From contig JAXMCR010000003.1 in NCBI GenBank assembly GCA_046349255.1, positions 248,001-312,000 on the forward strand: a DNA stretch of 64,000 bases. The letters run 5' to 3'. This document shows, in pieces, positions 1 to 8,227 of the stretch. A program made the translations under genes and the position numbers. The stretch is from DAIODI01 sp046349255 (lineage in GTDB: Bacteria > Pseudomonadota > Alphaproteobacteria > Rhizobiales > Aestuariivirgaceae). The notes under the pieces were generated by a model. It was given only the letters and a program-made list of their open reading frames with translations. It searched no databases and was not told the DNA's origin. How positions within the stretch are numbered: position 1 is the stretch's first letter; every line of letters starts with the position of its first letter.

Positions 1-1
1 C

Positions 2-481
2 GACGGGCTCGACACGAACGGCGACGGGTCTGTGAGCGTCGAGGAGCTGCACCCGCTCGCCGAGAAGAACATCGAGGCGCTGAAGGACTACAGCTACTTC
101 GTCTACGCCCGGAAGAACGGCCAGAAGGTGAAGTGGAAGGACGTCACCGAGTATCGCGACGAGATGCAGCACGACGGTCATCTGCGGATGACGTTCACGG
201 TCGCTCCTGCGGCGCCGATCGATCCGCGCAGGGACAAGCTCGTGTTCCGGATCTACGACCCGAGCTACTACATCGCGATCGAGTTCCCCGACGCCAGGGC
301 GGTGACGCAGAGCGCCAACGCGCCTTCGGGCTGCACCTCGACCGTCGGCCCGATGCCCGACCCGGCGCAGACCTCCGATATCAAGTCGATGCTCGCCACC
401 AAGGGCACCGGCTGGCAGCCCGAGGACGACGAGGATTTCGGCATCATGTTCGCCCAGCCGGTGACCGTGCACTGCAAGTGA
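2..481 (+). CDS. DUF1007 family protein, 5'-truncated by window edge
   Basis: The reading frame is open from base 2 to the TGA at 479-481, so the true start lies outside the window. The visible 159 residues begin with an EF-hand-like acidic loop (DTNGDGSVSVEEL) and continue into the YSYFVYARKNG...FRIYDPSYYIAIEF pattern that I recognise from DUF1007, a family of exported proteins often found near ABC-type metal transport genes. A GTG at 32 could serve as a start but would cut the acidic loop, so I prefer a longer protein that begins upstream. Function is unknown; the acidic loop suggests divalent metal binding (inference). Confidence 0.7.
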   Translation, partial: DGLDTNGDGSVSVEELHPLAEKNIEALKDYSYFVYARKNGQKVKWKDVTEYRDEMQHDGHLRMTFTVAPAAPIDPRRDKLVFRIYDPSYYIAIEFPDARAVTQSANAPSGCTSTVGPMPDPAQTSDIKSMLATKGTGWQPEDDEDFGIMFAQPVTVHCK

Positions 482-591
482 GCGCGACGGCTACGCGAGA
501 AATGCCCTTGCGCCCGGAACTTTCCGCCCGGCTTTCGGTTCGACGCTAGGCGCTGCCGCAAGGTGCGGCGGCGGACGCAAGCGGAGGTTCC

Positions 592-1766
592 ATGAAGGCG
601 CTCGTCTGGCACGGCAAGAAGACATCCGCTGCGACACCGTCACCGATCCCGAGATCGAGGCGCCGCGCGACGCCATCATCAAGGTGACGAGTTGCGCGAT
701 CTGCGGCTCGGACCTCCACCTGTTCCACAACCTGATCCCCGCGATGCTGCCCGGCGACATCATGGGCCACGAGACGATGGGGGAGGTCGTCGAGGTCGGG
801 CGCGTCGCGAAGAATTCGCTGAAGAAGGGCGATCGCGTGGTCATTCCGTTTACGATCTTCTGCGGCGAGTGCGACCAGTGCAGGCGCGGCAACTATTCCG
901 TCTGCCAGCGCAGCAACCGCAACAAGCACCTGGCGGACGAGGCGTTCGGCCACGCGACCGCGGGCCTCTTCGGCTACACGCACCTGACCGGCGGTTATCC
1001 GGGCGGGCAGGCCGAATTCCTGCGCGTGCCGTTCGCCGACACGACGCACATCAAGGTGCCGGACGGCATCCCCGACGAGAAACTCCTGTTCCTGAGCGAC
1101 ATCTTTCCGACCGGCTGGCAGGCCGCCGTCCAGTGCGACATCGAGCCAACCGACACGGTGGCGATCTGGGGCTGCGGCCCCGTCGGCCAGATGGCGATCC
1201 GCAGCGCGATCCTGCTCGGCGCCGAGCAGGTGATCGCGATCGACTGCATTCCGGAGCGCCTCGAGATGGCGGAGGCAGGCGGGGCGATCACCATCAACTT
1301 CCTCGAGGAGAGCGTGGTCGAGCGTCTCAACGAACTGACGGAAGGCGAAGGCCCGCACAAGTGCATCGATGCGACGGGCATGGAGTCGCACGTCTCGTTC
1401 TCGCAGCCCGACACGCTGATGGACCGCGCCATGCAGATGATGGCGCTCGAGACCGACCGCCCGCACGTGCTGCGCGAGATGATCTACGTGTGCCGCCCGG
1501 CCGGCGTGCTCTCGATCGCCGGAGTCTACGCGGGCTTCGACGACAAGATCCCGATGGGCCAGCTCATGAACAAGGGGCTCACGGTGCGATCCGGCCAGAC
1601 GCACGTGAACCGCTGGACCGAGGACCTCCTTCACCGCATCGAGGAGGGGCAGATCGATCCCTCGTTCGTGATCACTCACACCGTCGGCCTCGAGGACGGG
1701 CCGGAGATGTACCGCGTGTTCCGCGACAAGCAGGACTCCTGCGTCAAGGTCGTGCTGAAACCCTGA
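592..1766 (+). CDS. Zinc-dependent alcohol dehydrogenase, frameshifted near its 5' end
   Basis: Medium-chain, zinc-dependent NAD(P) dehydrogenase. The in-frame part (684-1766, 360 residues) has the catalytic CAICGSDLH site, the GHE zinc ligand motif, the four-cysteine structural zinc lobe (CGECDQCRRGNYSVC) and a GCGPVGQ Rossmann loop. The family normally begins MKALVWHGK followed by about 30 residues before SCAICGSD. That start is present at ATG 592, but it is in a different frame: one base appears to be missing at about 616-621 (AAGAAGAC where AAGGAAGAC would restore GKEDIRCDTV). Restored, the protein would be 391 aa, normal for the family. Either the base was lost in the genome or it is an assembly error; as written, translation would have to start at the internal GTG 684 and lose the N-terminal strand. 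The next gene follows 20 bp downstream. Confidence 0.8.
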
Positions 1767-1786
1767 CTTTGCGAAAGGAACGACCG

Positions 1787-2365
1787 ATGAACGTGCTCTC
1801 CAACATCTCGCGCAGCGAAAATGACCCGAAGATCCTCCGAAAGGGCCGCAGCTCGCTCGGTGCCGACGACCGGCTGGCGCACTTCCTGGGCTGGTTCAGC
1901 ATCGGGCTCGGTCTCACCGAGCTCATCGCGGCGCCGCAGCTTGCCAAGACCTTCGGCATGGAGGGCAGGGAGACGCTCATCCGCTCCTTCGGCATCCGCG
2001 AGATCAGCGCCGGCGTGCTGACGCTGTCGGTCGACAAGCAGTTCGGCCTGTGGAGCCGCGTCGCCGGCGACGGCATCGATATCGCGACCCTGCTTGCCGG
2101 CTTCACGGACGACAACGAGCAGCGCGACAACGTCGGCCTCGCGCTCATCGCCGTGCTGGGCGTGACGGTGCTCGATCTGATCGCCGCGCAGTCGACCACG
2201 TCGCACCACAGCCGCACGCGCGGCAAGCGGCGCTCCTACCGGGACCGGTCGGGCTTCCCGCAAGGCGCTTCAGCGGCGCGGGGAGCGGCGAAGGACTTCG
2301 TGATGCCGAGCGACATGCGCGCTGCGCCCCGGGCGCAGCCGCAGCGGCGGGCCGCGGCGGCCTAG
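1787..2365 (+). CDS. Small multi-pass membrane protein of unknown function
   Basis: 192 aa from ATG 1787, preceded by a good ribosome binding site (AAAGGAACG). It follows the alcohol dehydrogenase after 20 bp, so the two are probably co-transcribed. The sequence shows hydrophobic segments (LAHFLGWFSIGLGLTELIAA, then NVGLALIAVLGVTVLDLIAA) with a short central one between them, and a basic, low-complexity C-terminal tail rich in Arg, Ala and Ser. It resembles hypothetical membrane proteins found beside this type of dehydrogenase in Rhizobiales, sometimes annotated as cyclase/dehydrase-associated. I cannot give a function. Its stop codon overlaps the 3' end of the convergent AraC gene by 4 bp. 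Confidence 0.65.
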   Translation: MNVLSNISRSENDPKILRKGRSSLGADDRLAHFLGWFSIGLGLTELIAAPQLAKTFGMEGRETLIRSFGIREISAGVLTLSVDKQFGLWSRVAGDGIDIATLLAGFTDDNEQRDNVGLALIAVLGVTVLDLIAAQSTTSHHSRTRGKRRSYRDRSGFPQGASAARGAAKDFVMPSDMRAAPRAQPQRRAAAA

Positions 2366-3372
2366 GCGGCGCGCTGGCGGCGGTCGGCGCGGTATCGGGC
2401 CGGCGACGATCCGGTCCAGCGCGTGAAGGCGCGGGTGAAGCTCGCTGGCTCCGCGTAGCCCAGTTCGTAGGCGATCTCGATCACCTTGAGGTCCGTCGTT
2501 TCGAGCAGGCGGCACGCCTCGGCGGTGCGCGTCCGGTCAAGAATCTCGCTGAAGCTCACGCCTTCCTCGTCGAGGCGGCGCTGCAACGTCCGTACACTGA
2601 AGTTCGACACAGCGGCGACGTGTTCGAGCGAGACCTGCCCGCTCTTCATGAGCGGCACGAGGCATTGCTCGAGCGAACGCAGGAAGTTTTTGGACGGTGC
2701 GTTGGCGAGGAACTGGTCCCAGCGCGGGCCGAGATCGGGCAGGTTCGCCGGCGTGTTCATCGGGAGGTGGAGCAACGCGGCATCGATCGCGATCGCCGCT
2801 TCGTTCGCCGGCGAGACGCGCGTGACGGCGCGATAGGGCGAGTCGGCGGGAAGCTGCCGCTGCGCCAGCAAGGGGAGGAGCGCCTTCGAGGGCATCCACT
2901 CACGGCCGGCCGCCATGCGCACGAAATCGACGAGCAGCACGAGAGTGAACTGAAGCGCCTGCGCCGAGCCTGGCCGATCCTTGCCGACGACCGCATGGCG
3001 GAGCCAAACGAAAGCGCCATCCGGTTCGACGGTTAGGTGCGCCCCTGAATTCATCGCCGGGAATGCTGTGCAGGCGGTTTGCAGTCCGTCCGCGAGGGTG
3101 CCGGTGCGAGCGAGCAGCATGCCGTACGTGCCCAGCGAGTCGACCCGGAGCGCGTGACCCACCCTTAAGCCCAGGTCCGGCTGGTCCAGTTTCTCCGCAT
3201 AATGCGCAATCATCGTGATGGCCGGCTCGAACGGCACCAGCGCATCGGGATCCTCGACGATCGCCGGCGAAAGCTTTACCGGAGCTTCTGCCTTCGCGAG
3301 GTTCGGATCGTGATCGAGAAGGTAGTTCACGAAGGGAGCGAAGGCGGACGCGCGTACGAGGGGAATGTGCAT
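2362..3372 (-). CDS. AraC family transcriptional regulator (OruR-like)
   Basis: 336 aa. The N-terminal two thirds matches the arabinose-binding-like sensor domain of OruR/ArgR-type AraC regulators (GLRVGHALRVDSLGTYGMLLARTGTL). The C-terminal 100 residues hold two helix-turn-helix motifs (VAAVSNFSVRTLQRRLDEEG and IAYELGYAEPASFTRAFTRW), the second ending in the family's SPARYR signature. It is divergent from the arylsulfatase gene; the 206-bp gap between them contains two inverted repeats, so it is the obvious candidate regulator of the sulfatase locus. Ligand unknown. Confidence 0.88.
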   Translation of the reverse strand: MHIPLVRASAFAPFVNYLLDHDPNLAKAEAPVKLSPAIVEDPDALVPFEPAITMIAHYAEKLDQPDLGLRVGHALRVDSLGTYGMLLARTGTLADGLQTACTAFPAMNSGAHLTVEPDGAFVWLRHAVVGKDRPGSAQALQFTLVLLVDFVRMAAGREWMPSKALLPLLAQRQLPADSPYRAVTRVSPANEAAIAIDAALLHLPMNTPANLPDLGPRWDQFLANAPSKNFLRSLEQCLVPLMKSGQVSLEHVAAVSNFSVRTLQRRLDEEGVSFSEILDRTRTAEACRLLETTDLKVIEIAYELGYAEPASFTRAFTRWTGSSPARYRADRRQRAA

Positions 3373-3484
3373 TTGAGACGGCCCTGCTTCGACGAATGGC
3401 TCTCGACCGTCCGAAATCTACCACAATCGGCCGTTGCGGTTGAATGCCCAGATTTCAGCGAAAACTTGCGTTCAATCTAATTCG

Positions 3485-3500
3485 CTTGCGTCGGCGCAAG
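3485..3500. promoter_or_regulatory. Inverted repeat in AraC/arylsulfatase divergent region
   Basis: Six-base arms CTTGCG and CGCAAG separated by TCGG. It lies midway between the divergent araC-type and sulfatase genes, where an operator would be expected. Assignment to the AraC-type regulator is inference. Confidence 0.35.
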
Positions 3501-3543
3501 TGGCGCACGATGACAAGACGGGTTCACATCCCTGTGAGATTTT

Positions 3544-3555
3544 GCGGTTAACCGC
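3544..3555. promoter_or_regulatory. Perfect 12-bp palindrome before arylsulfatase
   Basis: GCGGTTAACCGC, 24 bp before the arylsulfatase start. A related interrupted form, CGGTT-GTT-AACCG, lies at 7266-7278 upstream of the third gene of the same cluster, which suggests a shared operator or an RNA hairpin. No experimental motif is known to me. Confidence 0.35.
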
Positions 3556-3578
3556 TGATAAGCGGCATGGGGGGATTC

Positions 3579-6074
3579 ATGAAGCGCATCGTCGAAACGC
3601 TGTTTGCAGTTGTCACGCTGCTCGTCCTCGCGGCGCTGCCCGCTGCCGCGCAGACCATCAACGGCACGCCGGGGTCGCCGAGTTCGACCATCACCATCGA
3701 CGGCCGGCAGTTGCCGCCGCCCGACCAGCCGTTCGGCGGCGTGATCAACCTGAACGCCCTGCAGTCGAAGCCCTACTGGCCGGCGCGCGTGGTGCCGCCG
3801 AAGGGCGCGCCGAACATCCTCCTGATCATGACCGACGACGTCGGCTTCGCCGCCCCCTCGACGTTTGGCGGCGTGATCCCGACGCCGGCGCTCGACCGCA
3901 TCGCCAACAGCGGCCTGCGCTACACGAACTTCCATTCGACGTCGCTGTGCTCGCCGACGCGCGCCGCGCTGATCACCGGCCGCAACCACCACTCGGTCGG
4001 CTTCGGCGTGATCTCCGAGCAGTCGTCCGGCTTCCCCGGCTACAACAGCATCATCGGCAAGGACAGCGCCACCATCGGCCGCATCCTGCTCGAGAACGGC
4101 TACCGCACCGCCTGGTTCGGCAAGGACCACAACACGCCGGACTTCGCCGCAAGCCAGGCCGGCCCGTTCGACCAGTGGCCGACCGGGATGGGCTTCGAGT
4201 ACTTCTACGGCTTCGTCGGCGGCGACACGAGCCAGTGGCAGCCGAACCTGTTCCGCAACACGACGCCGATCTACCCCTACGTCGGCAAGCCGGGCTGGAA
4301 CCTCACGACCGCGATGGCGGACGACGCGATCCAGTGGCTGAACCAGCTGAACAGCATCGATCCGTCGATGCCCTTCTTCCTGCATTACGTGCCGGGCGGC
4401 ACGCATGCGCCGCATCATCCGACGCCGGAGTGGATCGACAAGATCACCGCGATGCACCTGTTCGACGGCGGCTGGAACCAGCTGCGCGAGACGATCTTCG
4501 CCAACCAGAAGAAGCTCGGCGTGATCCCGCAGGACACGCAGCTCACGCCCTGGCCGGACAATCTGCTCAGCACGTGGGACAAGCTCTCCGACGACGACAA
4601 GAAGATGTTCATCCGGCAGGCGAACGTCTACGCCGCCTATCTCGCCTACACCGACCACGAGATCGGCAGGGTGATCCAGGCGGTTCAGGACCTCGGCAAG
4701 CTCGACAACACGCTGATCATCTTCATCAGCGGCGACAACGGCGCGAGCGCAGAGGGCACGCCGCTCGGGACACCGAGCGAAGTGATGGCCTTCAACGGCG
4801 TCAGCGTTCCTGTGAAGGACCAGCTCAAGTTCTACGACGCGTGGGGGACCGATCAGACCTACCCGCACATGTCGGTCGGCTGGACGTGGGCGTTCGACAC
4901 GCCATTCAAGTGGACGAAGCAGATCCCGTCGTTCTTCGGCGGCGTGCGGCAGGGCATGGCCATTTCCTGGCCCGGCCACATCACCGACGTAGGCGGCATC
5001 CGCACCCAGTTCCACCACGTGATCGACATCGTCCCGACGATCCTCGACGTGACAGGCATCCCGGCGCCGGAGTTCGTCGACGGCATCGCCCAGAAGCCGA
5101 TCGAGGGCGTGAGCCTCGCCTACACCTTCGACAAGGCGAACGCCAACGAACCATCGCGCCACAAGACGCAGTACTTCGAGATGATGGGCGTGCAGGGCCT
5201 CTACAATGACGGCTGGATGCTCTCCGCCGTTCCGATCCGCCCGCCGTGGGACATCGTCGGCAAGGCTATCACGGACCCGGCGAGCGCCTTCAAGTTCGAG
5301 CTCTACAACGTGGAGAAGGACTGGTCGCAGAACAACGACCTGTCTTCCCAGGAGCCGCAGAAGCTCGAGGAGATGAAGTCGCTGATGTTCGCCGAGTTCG
5401 GCAAGTACCAGGTGCTGCCGCTCGATGCATCGGTTGCGACGCGCCTCGCCGCGCCGCGGCCGAGCGTGGTCGCCGGTCGTGACGTGTTCACCTATCTCGG
5501 TGGTCCGGTCACCGGCATCCCGCACGGAGCCGCGCCGAACATACTCAACACGTCCTACACGTTCACCGCCGAGATCGAGGTGCCGCAGGGCGGCGCCGAG
5601 GGCATGATCCAGACGAACGGCGGCCGCTTCGGCGGCTACGGCTTCTACCTGCTGAAGGGCAAGCCGGTGTTCACCTGGAACCTGCTCGACCTGAAGCGCA
5701 TGAAGTGGGAGGCGCCGGAAGCCCTGTCGCCCGGCAAGCATACGGTCGTGTTCGACTTCAAGTACGACGGGCTCGGATTTGCGACGCTCGCGTTCAACCA
5801 GCTCACGGGCATAGGGCAGGGTGGTACGGGAACGCTGTCGGTCGACGGCAAGGTGGTGGCGACCCAGAAGATGGAGCGCACCGTGCCGCTGATTCTCCAG
5901 TGGGATGAGACGTTCGACATCGGGGCCGATACCGGCACGCCGGTCGACGATCAGGACTACCAGGTGCCGTTCGCCTTCACCGGCAAGCTCGACAAGCTGA
6001 CGATCGCGCTCGACCGGCCGCAGCTCACGCCGGCCGACATCGAGACTCTGAAGGCCGCGATGCAGAAGGATTGA
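3579..6074 (+). CDS. Exported cysteine-type arylsulfatase
   Basis: 831 aa from ATG 3579, chosen over ATG 3567 because the G-run 3569-3574 then acts as ribosome binding site. A signal peptide (MKRIVETLFAVVTLLVLAAL, cleaved after AAA) sends it to the periplasm. Family S1 sulfatase: metal-binding DD pair at about residues 86-87, the CSPTR nucleophile motif at 124-128 (the Cys would be converted to formylglycine), and the second metal site DNG at about 386-388. The protein is longer than a minimal sulfatase (about 550 aa); residues beyond about 600 form an extra beta-rich C-terminal region typical of the large alphaproteobacterial AslA-like group. It hydrolyses sulfate esters; the substrate cannot be read from sequence. 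Next gene: an outer-membrane transporter-like protein. Confidence 0.9.
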   Translation: MKRIVETLFAVVTLLVLAALPAAAQTINGTPGSPSSTITIDGRQLPPPDQPFGGVINLNALQSKPYWPARVVPPKGAPNILLIMTDDVGFAAPSTFGGVIPTPALDRIANSGLRYTNFHSTSLCSPTRAALITGRNHHSVGFGVISEQSSGFPGYNSIIGKDSATIGRILLENGYRTAWFGKDHNTPDFAASQAGPFDQWPTGMGFEYFYGFVGGDTSQWQPNLFRNTTPIYPYVGKPGWNLTTAMADDAIQWLNQLNSIDPSMPFFLHYVPGGTHAPHHPTPEWIDKITAMHLFDGGWNQLRETIFANQKKLGVIPQDTQLTPWPDNLLSTWDKLSDDDKKMFIRQANVYAAYLAYTDHEIGRVIQAVQDLGKLDNTLIIFISGDNGASAEGTPLGTPSEVMAFNGVSVPVKDQLKFYDAWGTDQTYPHMSVGWTWAFDTPFKWTKQIPSFFGGVRQGMAISWPGHITDVGGIRTQFHHVIDIVPTILDVTGIPAPEFVDGIAQKPIEGVSLAYTFDKANANEPSRHKTQYFEMMGVQGLYNDGWMLSAVPIRPPWDIVGKAITDPASAFKFELYNVEKDWSQNNDLSSQEPQKLEEMKSLMFAEFGKYQVLPLDASVATRLAAPRPSVVAGRDVFTYLGGPVTGIPHGAAPNILNTSYTFTAEIEVPQGGAEGMIQTNGGRFGGYGFYLLKGKPVFTWNLLDLKRMKWEAPEALSPGKHTVVFDFKYDGLGFATLAFNQLTGIGQGGTGTLSVDGKVVATQKMERTVPLILQWDETFDIGADTGTPVDDQDYQVPFAFTGKLDKLTIALDRPQLTPADIETLKAAMQKD

Positions 6075-6216
6075 CCGGGGGGCCGAGAGCGACTGGCTGG
6101 TGATGCAGAGTTGCCACGCCGGTCGCTTCTCCGGGCTTGCAGGCAATTTTTGATCTTTACACGAACGGAGCTGCCGCTTCACCTTTGACGCCAGGGATCG
6201 CCGGGGAGGGCAACCT

Positions 6217-7212
6217 ATGGCTTGGGGAAGGATCGGTCTCGCGGCCGGCATTGCGGCGCTGGGCGCTGCAGCGGCGGGCGGCGTGGCAAGCGCCGACCAG
6301 AGCGGCGTCAGCTTCTGGCTTCCAGGTGTCTACGCCAGCATGGCGAACATCGCGCCAGAACCCGGCGTCTCCGTACCGCTGACCTTCTACACCTATCAAG
6401 GCAGCATCAGCGGCAGCAAGGAAGTTCCGTTCGGCAACGACGTCGCGGCCAATCTCGATGCGTCGGTCTACCTCGGGCTGATCGCGCCCACGTTCGTGCC
6501 GGAGCAGACCGTTCTCGGCGGCCGCCTCGCCGTCGGGTTCATGGGCATCCTCGGCTCGAACAATGCCTCGGCCCTTCTGACCGGCCCTCGCGGCAACGAG
6601 TTCGGCGTTTCCGAATCGACCTTTTCGGCAGGCGATGTCTATCCGAGCGTTTCGCTCTACTGGAACCAGGGCGTGAACAACTGGCGCGCCTACGTGACCG
6701 GCAACATCCCGTGGGGCAAATACGATCCCCGCTCGATCACCAACATCGGTCTCGGCCACGGCGCGATCGACTGGGGTGGCGGCTATACCTACTTCAACCC
6801 GGAGACCGGCCACGAGTTCTCGGTGACGACGGGCATCACCTACAACTTCGAGAACGCGCAGACCGACTACCAGAGCGGCGTTGACTTCCACCTCGACTGG
6901 GGCGCGTCGCAGTTCCTGTCGAAGACGACGAGCGTCGGCGTCGCGGGCTATTTCTACACCCAGTTCTCTGCCGACACGTGGGACAACAGCACGACGCTCG
7001 GCCAGCTTCGCGACAAGGTCCTGGGGGACGACTTCCGCTCGCAGGTCGCCTCGATCGGCCTGCAGGGCGCGCACATCTTCCTGATCGACAACATTCCCGT
7101 CTACACCACGGCGCGTGGCTACTACGAGTTCTGGGCGGAAGACCGCCCGCAAGGCTGGAGCGCGTACCTGCAGGCCTCGATCCCGCTCGGCATGCCGAAG
7201 GGCTCGGACTGA
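6217..7212 (+). CDS. MetA/SphA-like outer-membrane transporter protein
   Basis: 331 aa with a signal peptide ending at about residue 26 (GGVASA/DQ). The rest is alternating amphipathic strands rich in Tyr, Trp, Gly and Asn, ending in a hydrophobic strand, as in beta-barrel proteins of the phenol MetA-degradation family (SphA-like). Such proteins are thought to take up hydrophobic or aromatic compounds across the outer membrane. A good ribosome binding site (GGGGAGGG) precedes ATG 6217. It follows the sulfatase after 142 bp and probably serves the same catabolic locus, for example by admitting an aryl sulfate (inference). Confidence 0.75.
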   Translation: MAWGRIGLAAGIAALGAAAAGGVASADQSGVSFWLPGVYASMANIAPEPGVSVPLTFYTYQGSISGSKEVPFGNDVAANLDASVYLGLIAPTFVPEQTVLGGRLAVGFMGILGSNNASALLTGPRGNEFGVSESTFSAGDVYPSVSLYWNQGVNNWRAYVTGNIPWGKYDPRSITNIGLGHGAIDWGGGYTYFNPETGHEFSVTTGITYNFENAQTDYQSGVDFHLDWGASQFLSKTTSVGVAGYFYTQFSADTWDNSTTLGQLRDKVLGDDFRSQVASIGLQGAHIFLIDNIPVYTTARGYYEFWAEDRPQGWSAYLQASIPLGMPKGSD

Positions 7213-7265
7213 TCTCCCGCACCGTGGTGCGAGGTGGCGTGAACTGACAAGACGAACGCTCGGAG

Positions 7266-7278
7266 CGGTTGTTAACCG
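7266..7278. promoter_or_regulatory. Inverted repeat CGGTT-GTT-AACCG upstream of exported protein gene
   Basis: Five-base arms with a three-base spacer, 31 bp before ATG 7309. It resembles the GCGGTTAACCGC palindrome in front of the arylsulfatase, so the two may be bound by the same regulator. Weak evidence. Confidence 0.25.
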
Positions 7279-7308
7279 TGCGGTCCCATCCCCAAGGGAG
7301 ACAGACCG

Positions 7309-8019
7309 ATGCGATCGATGCTTGCGACGTTCGCCGCCACGGCGGCCCTTCTCGTGACGGCCACGCTGCCGTCCATGGCCCAGGAGGCGACCCCGCCCGC
7401 TCACGTGCCGCTCCAGAAGACGATCGGCCAGACGTCGAAGCCGAAGGTCGAACCCTCGCTCATCGTGCTGAACTCGGCAGGCGCGACGCTCGCCGACGGC
7501 AAGCTCACACTTACGGGAGTGGCCTCCAACGCGATCATTTTCGCCGACCGCCCGGTGCGCGCCGCGGGCCACGCGCTCACTGCCCATCTGCTCGAGGAGT
7601 GGACGCCCGACGAACACGGCGACAGCTTCCTGAAGGACCCGCCGAACGCCACCGTCTCGGCCTTCAGCAAGGACGGCAAGACCATCCGCGACGCCGTCGT
7701 GGTGCTGAAGAAGCCGACGCTCGAGGGCACCACGCTCACCTTCGACGTCACCGTACTGGAGGGCGACCTGAAGGGCGCCGACGGCGCGGCCTCGGTGTTC
7801 ATCGACATCATCGGGATGCCGTTTACGCCACTGTCCTACGCAGGCGTTGCGCGGCGCACCGCCTACCGGGCGGCATGGTACGGTGCGCCCGCCTATGGCG
7901 CCGCCGTCGCAGGCGCGGCGGCAGCCGGAGCCGCGGCGGCTGCAGCGGCGCCGTACTACTACCATCCGTACTATGCGCCGCCGGCCTGCGGATACTACCC
8001 GTATCCGCCCTGCTACTGA
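7309..8019 (+). CDS. Exported protein with Tyr/Pro/Ala-rich tail, unknown function
   Basis: 236 aa. Signal peptide MRSMLATFAATAALLVTATL, cleaved near SMA/QE; ribosome binding site AAGGGAGA. The core (residues about 45-165) is a compact beta-rich domain (SLIVLNSAGATLADGKLTLTG; VSAFSKDGKTIRDAVVVL) with no family I can name. The last 50 residues are low complexity: an Ala run followed by a Tyr-Pro-rich tail with two Cys. Similar proteins accompany sulfatase or porin genes in other Proteobacteria as far as I recall, and here it closes the arylsulfatase cluster. Periplasmic or surface-associated (inference). Confidence 0.7.
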   Translation: MRSMLATFAATAALLVTATLPSMAQEATPPAHVPLQKTIGQTSKPKVEPSLIVLNSAGATLADGKLTLTGVASNAIIFADRPVRAAGHALTAHLLEEWTPDEHGDSFLKDPPNATVSAFSKDGKTIRDAVVVLKKPTLEGTTLTFDVTVLEGDLKGADGAASVFIDIIGMPFTPLSYAGVARRTAYRAAWYGAPAYGAAVAGAAAAGAAAAAAAPYYYHPYYAPPACGYYPYPPCY

Positions 8020-8066
8020 GCGGCCCGGCAGCACGCCAGACAGGCGAAGAACGGCCGCCCTCGCGC

Positions 8067-8095
8067 TTGACAGGTGGGGGCGGCTGCCTTATCCC
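8067..8095 (+). promoter_or_regulatory. Sigma-70-type promoter of tRNA-Asp
   Basis: -35 TTGACA (8067-8072), 17-bp spacer, -10 TATCCC (8090-8095). The spacing and hexamers match the alphaproteobacterial housekeeping consensus, and the site lies 40 bp before the tRNA 5' end. Confidence 0.7.
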
Positions 8096-8135
8096 ACGGC
8101 TCTCTTTTGCGCCCGCTCGTTCTGGCGCATCGGAA

Positions 8136-8212
<77 letters not shown>

Positions 8213-8227
8213 TCGCAATCCGTGGGC

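Noticed and set aside
3477..6251. 924-codon open frame on the minus strand opposite the arylsulfatase
   Set aside because: Its translation is low complexity, rich in Arg, Val, His and Glu, as expected for the complement of a GC-rich gene; the plus-strand gene has full sulfatase motifs.
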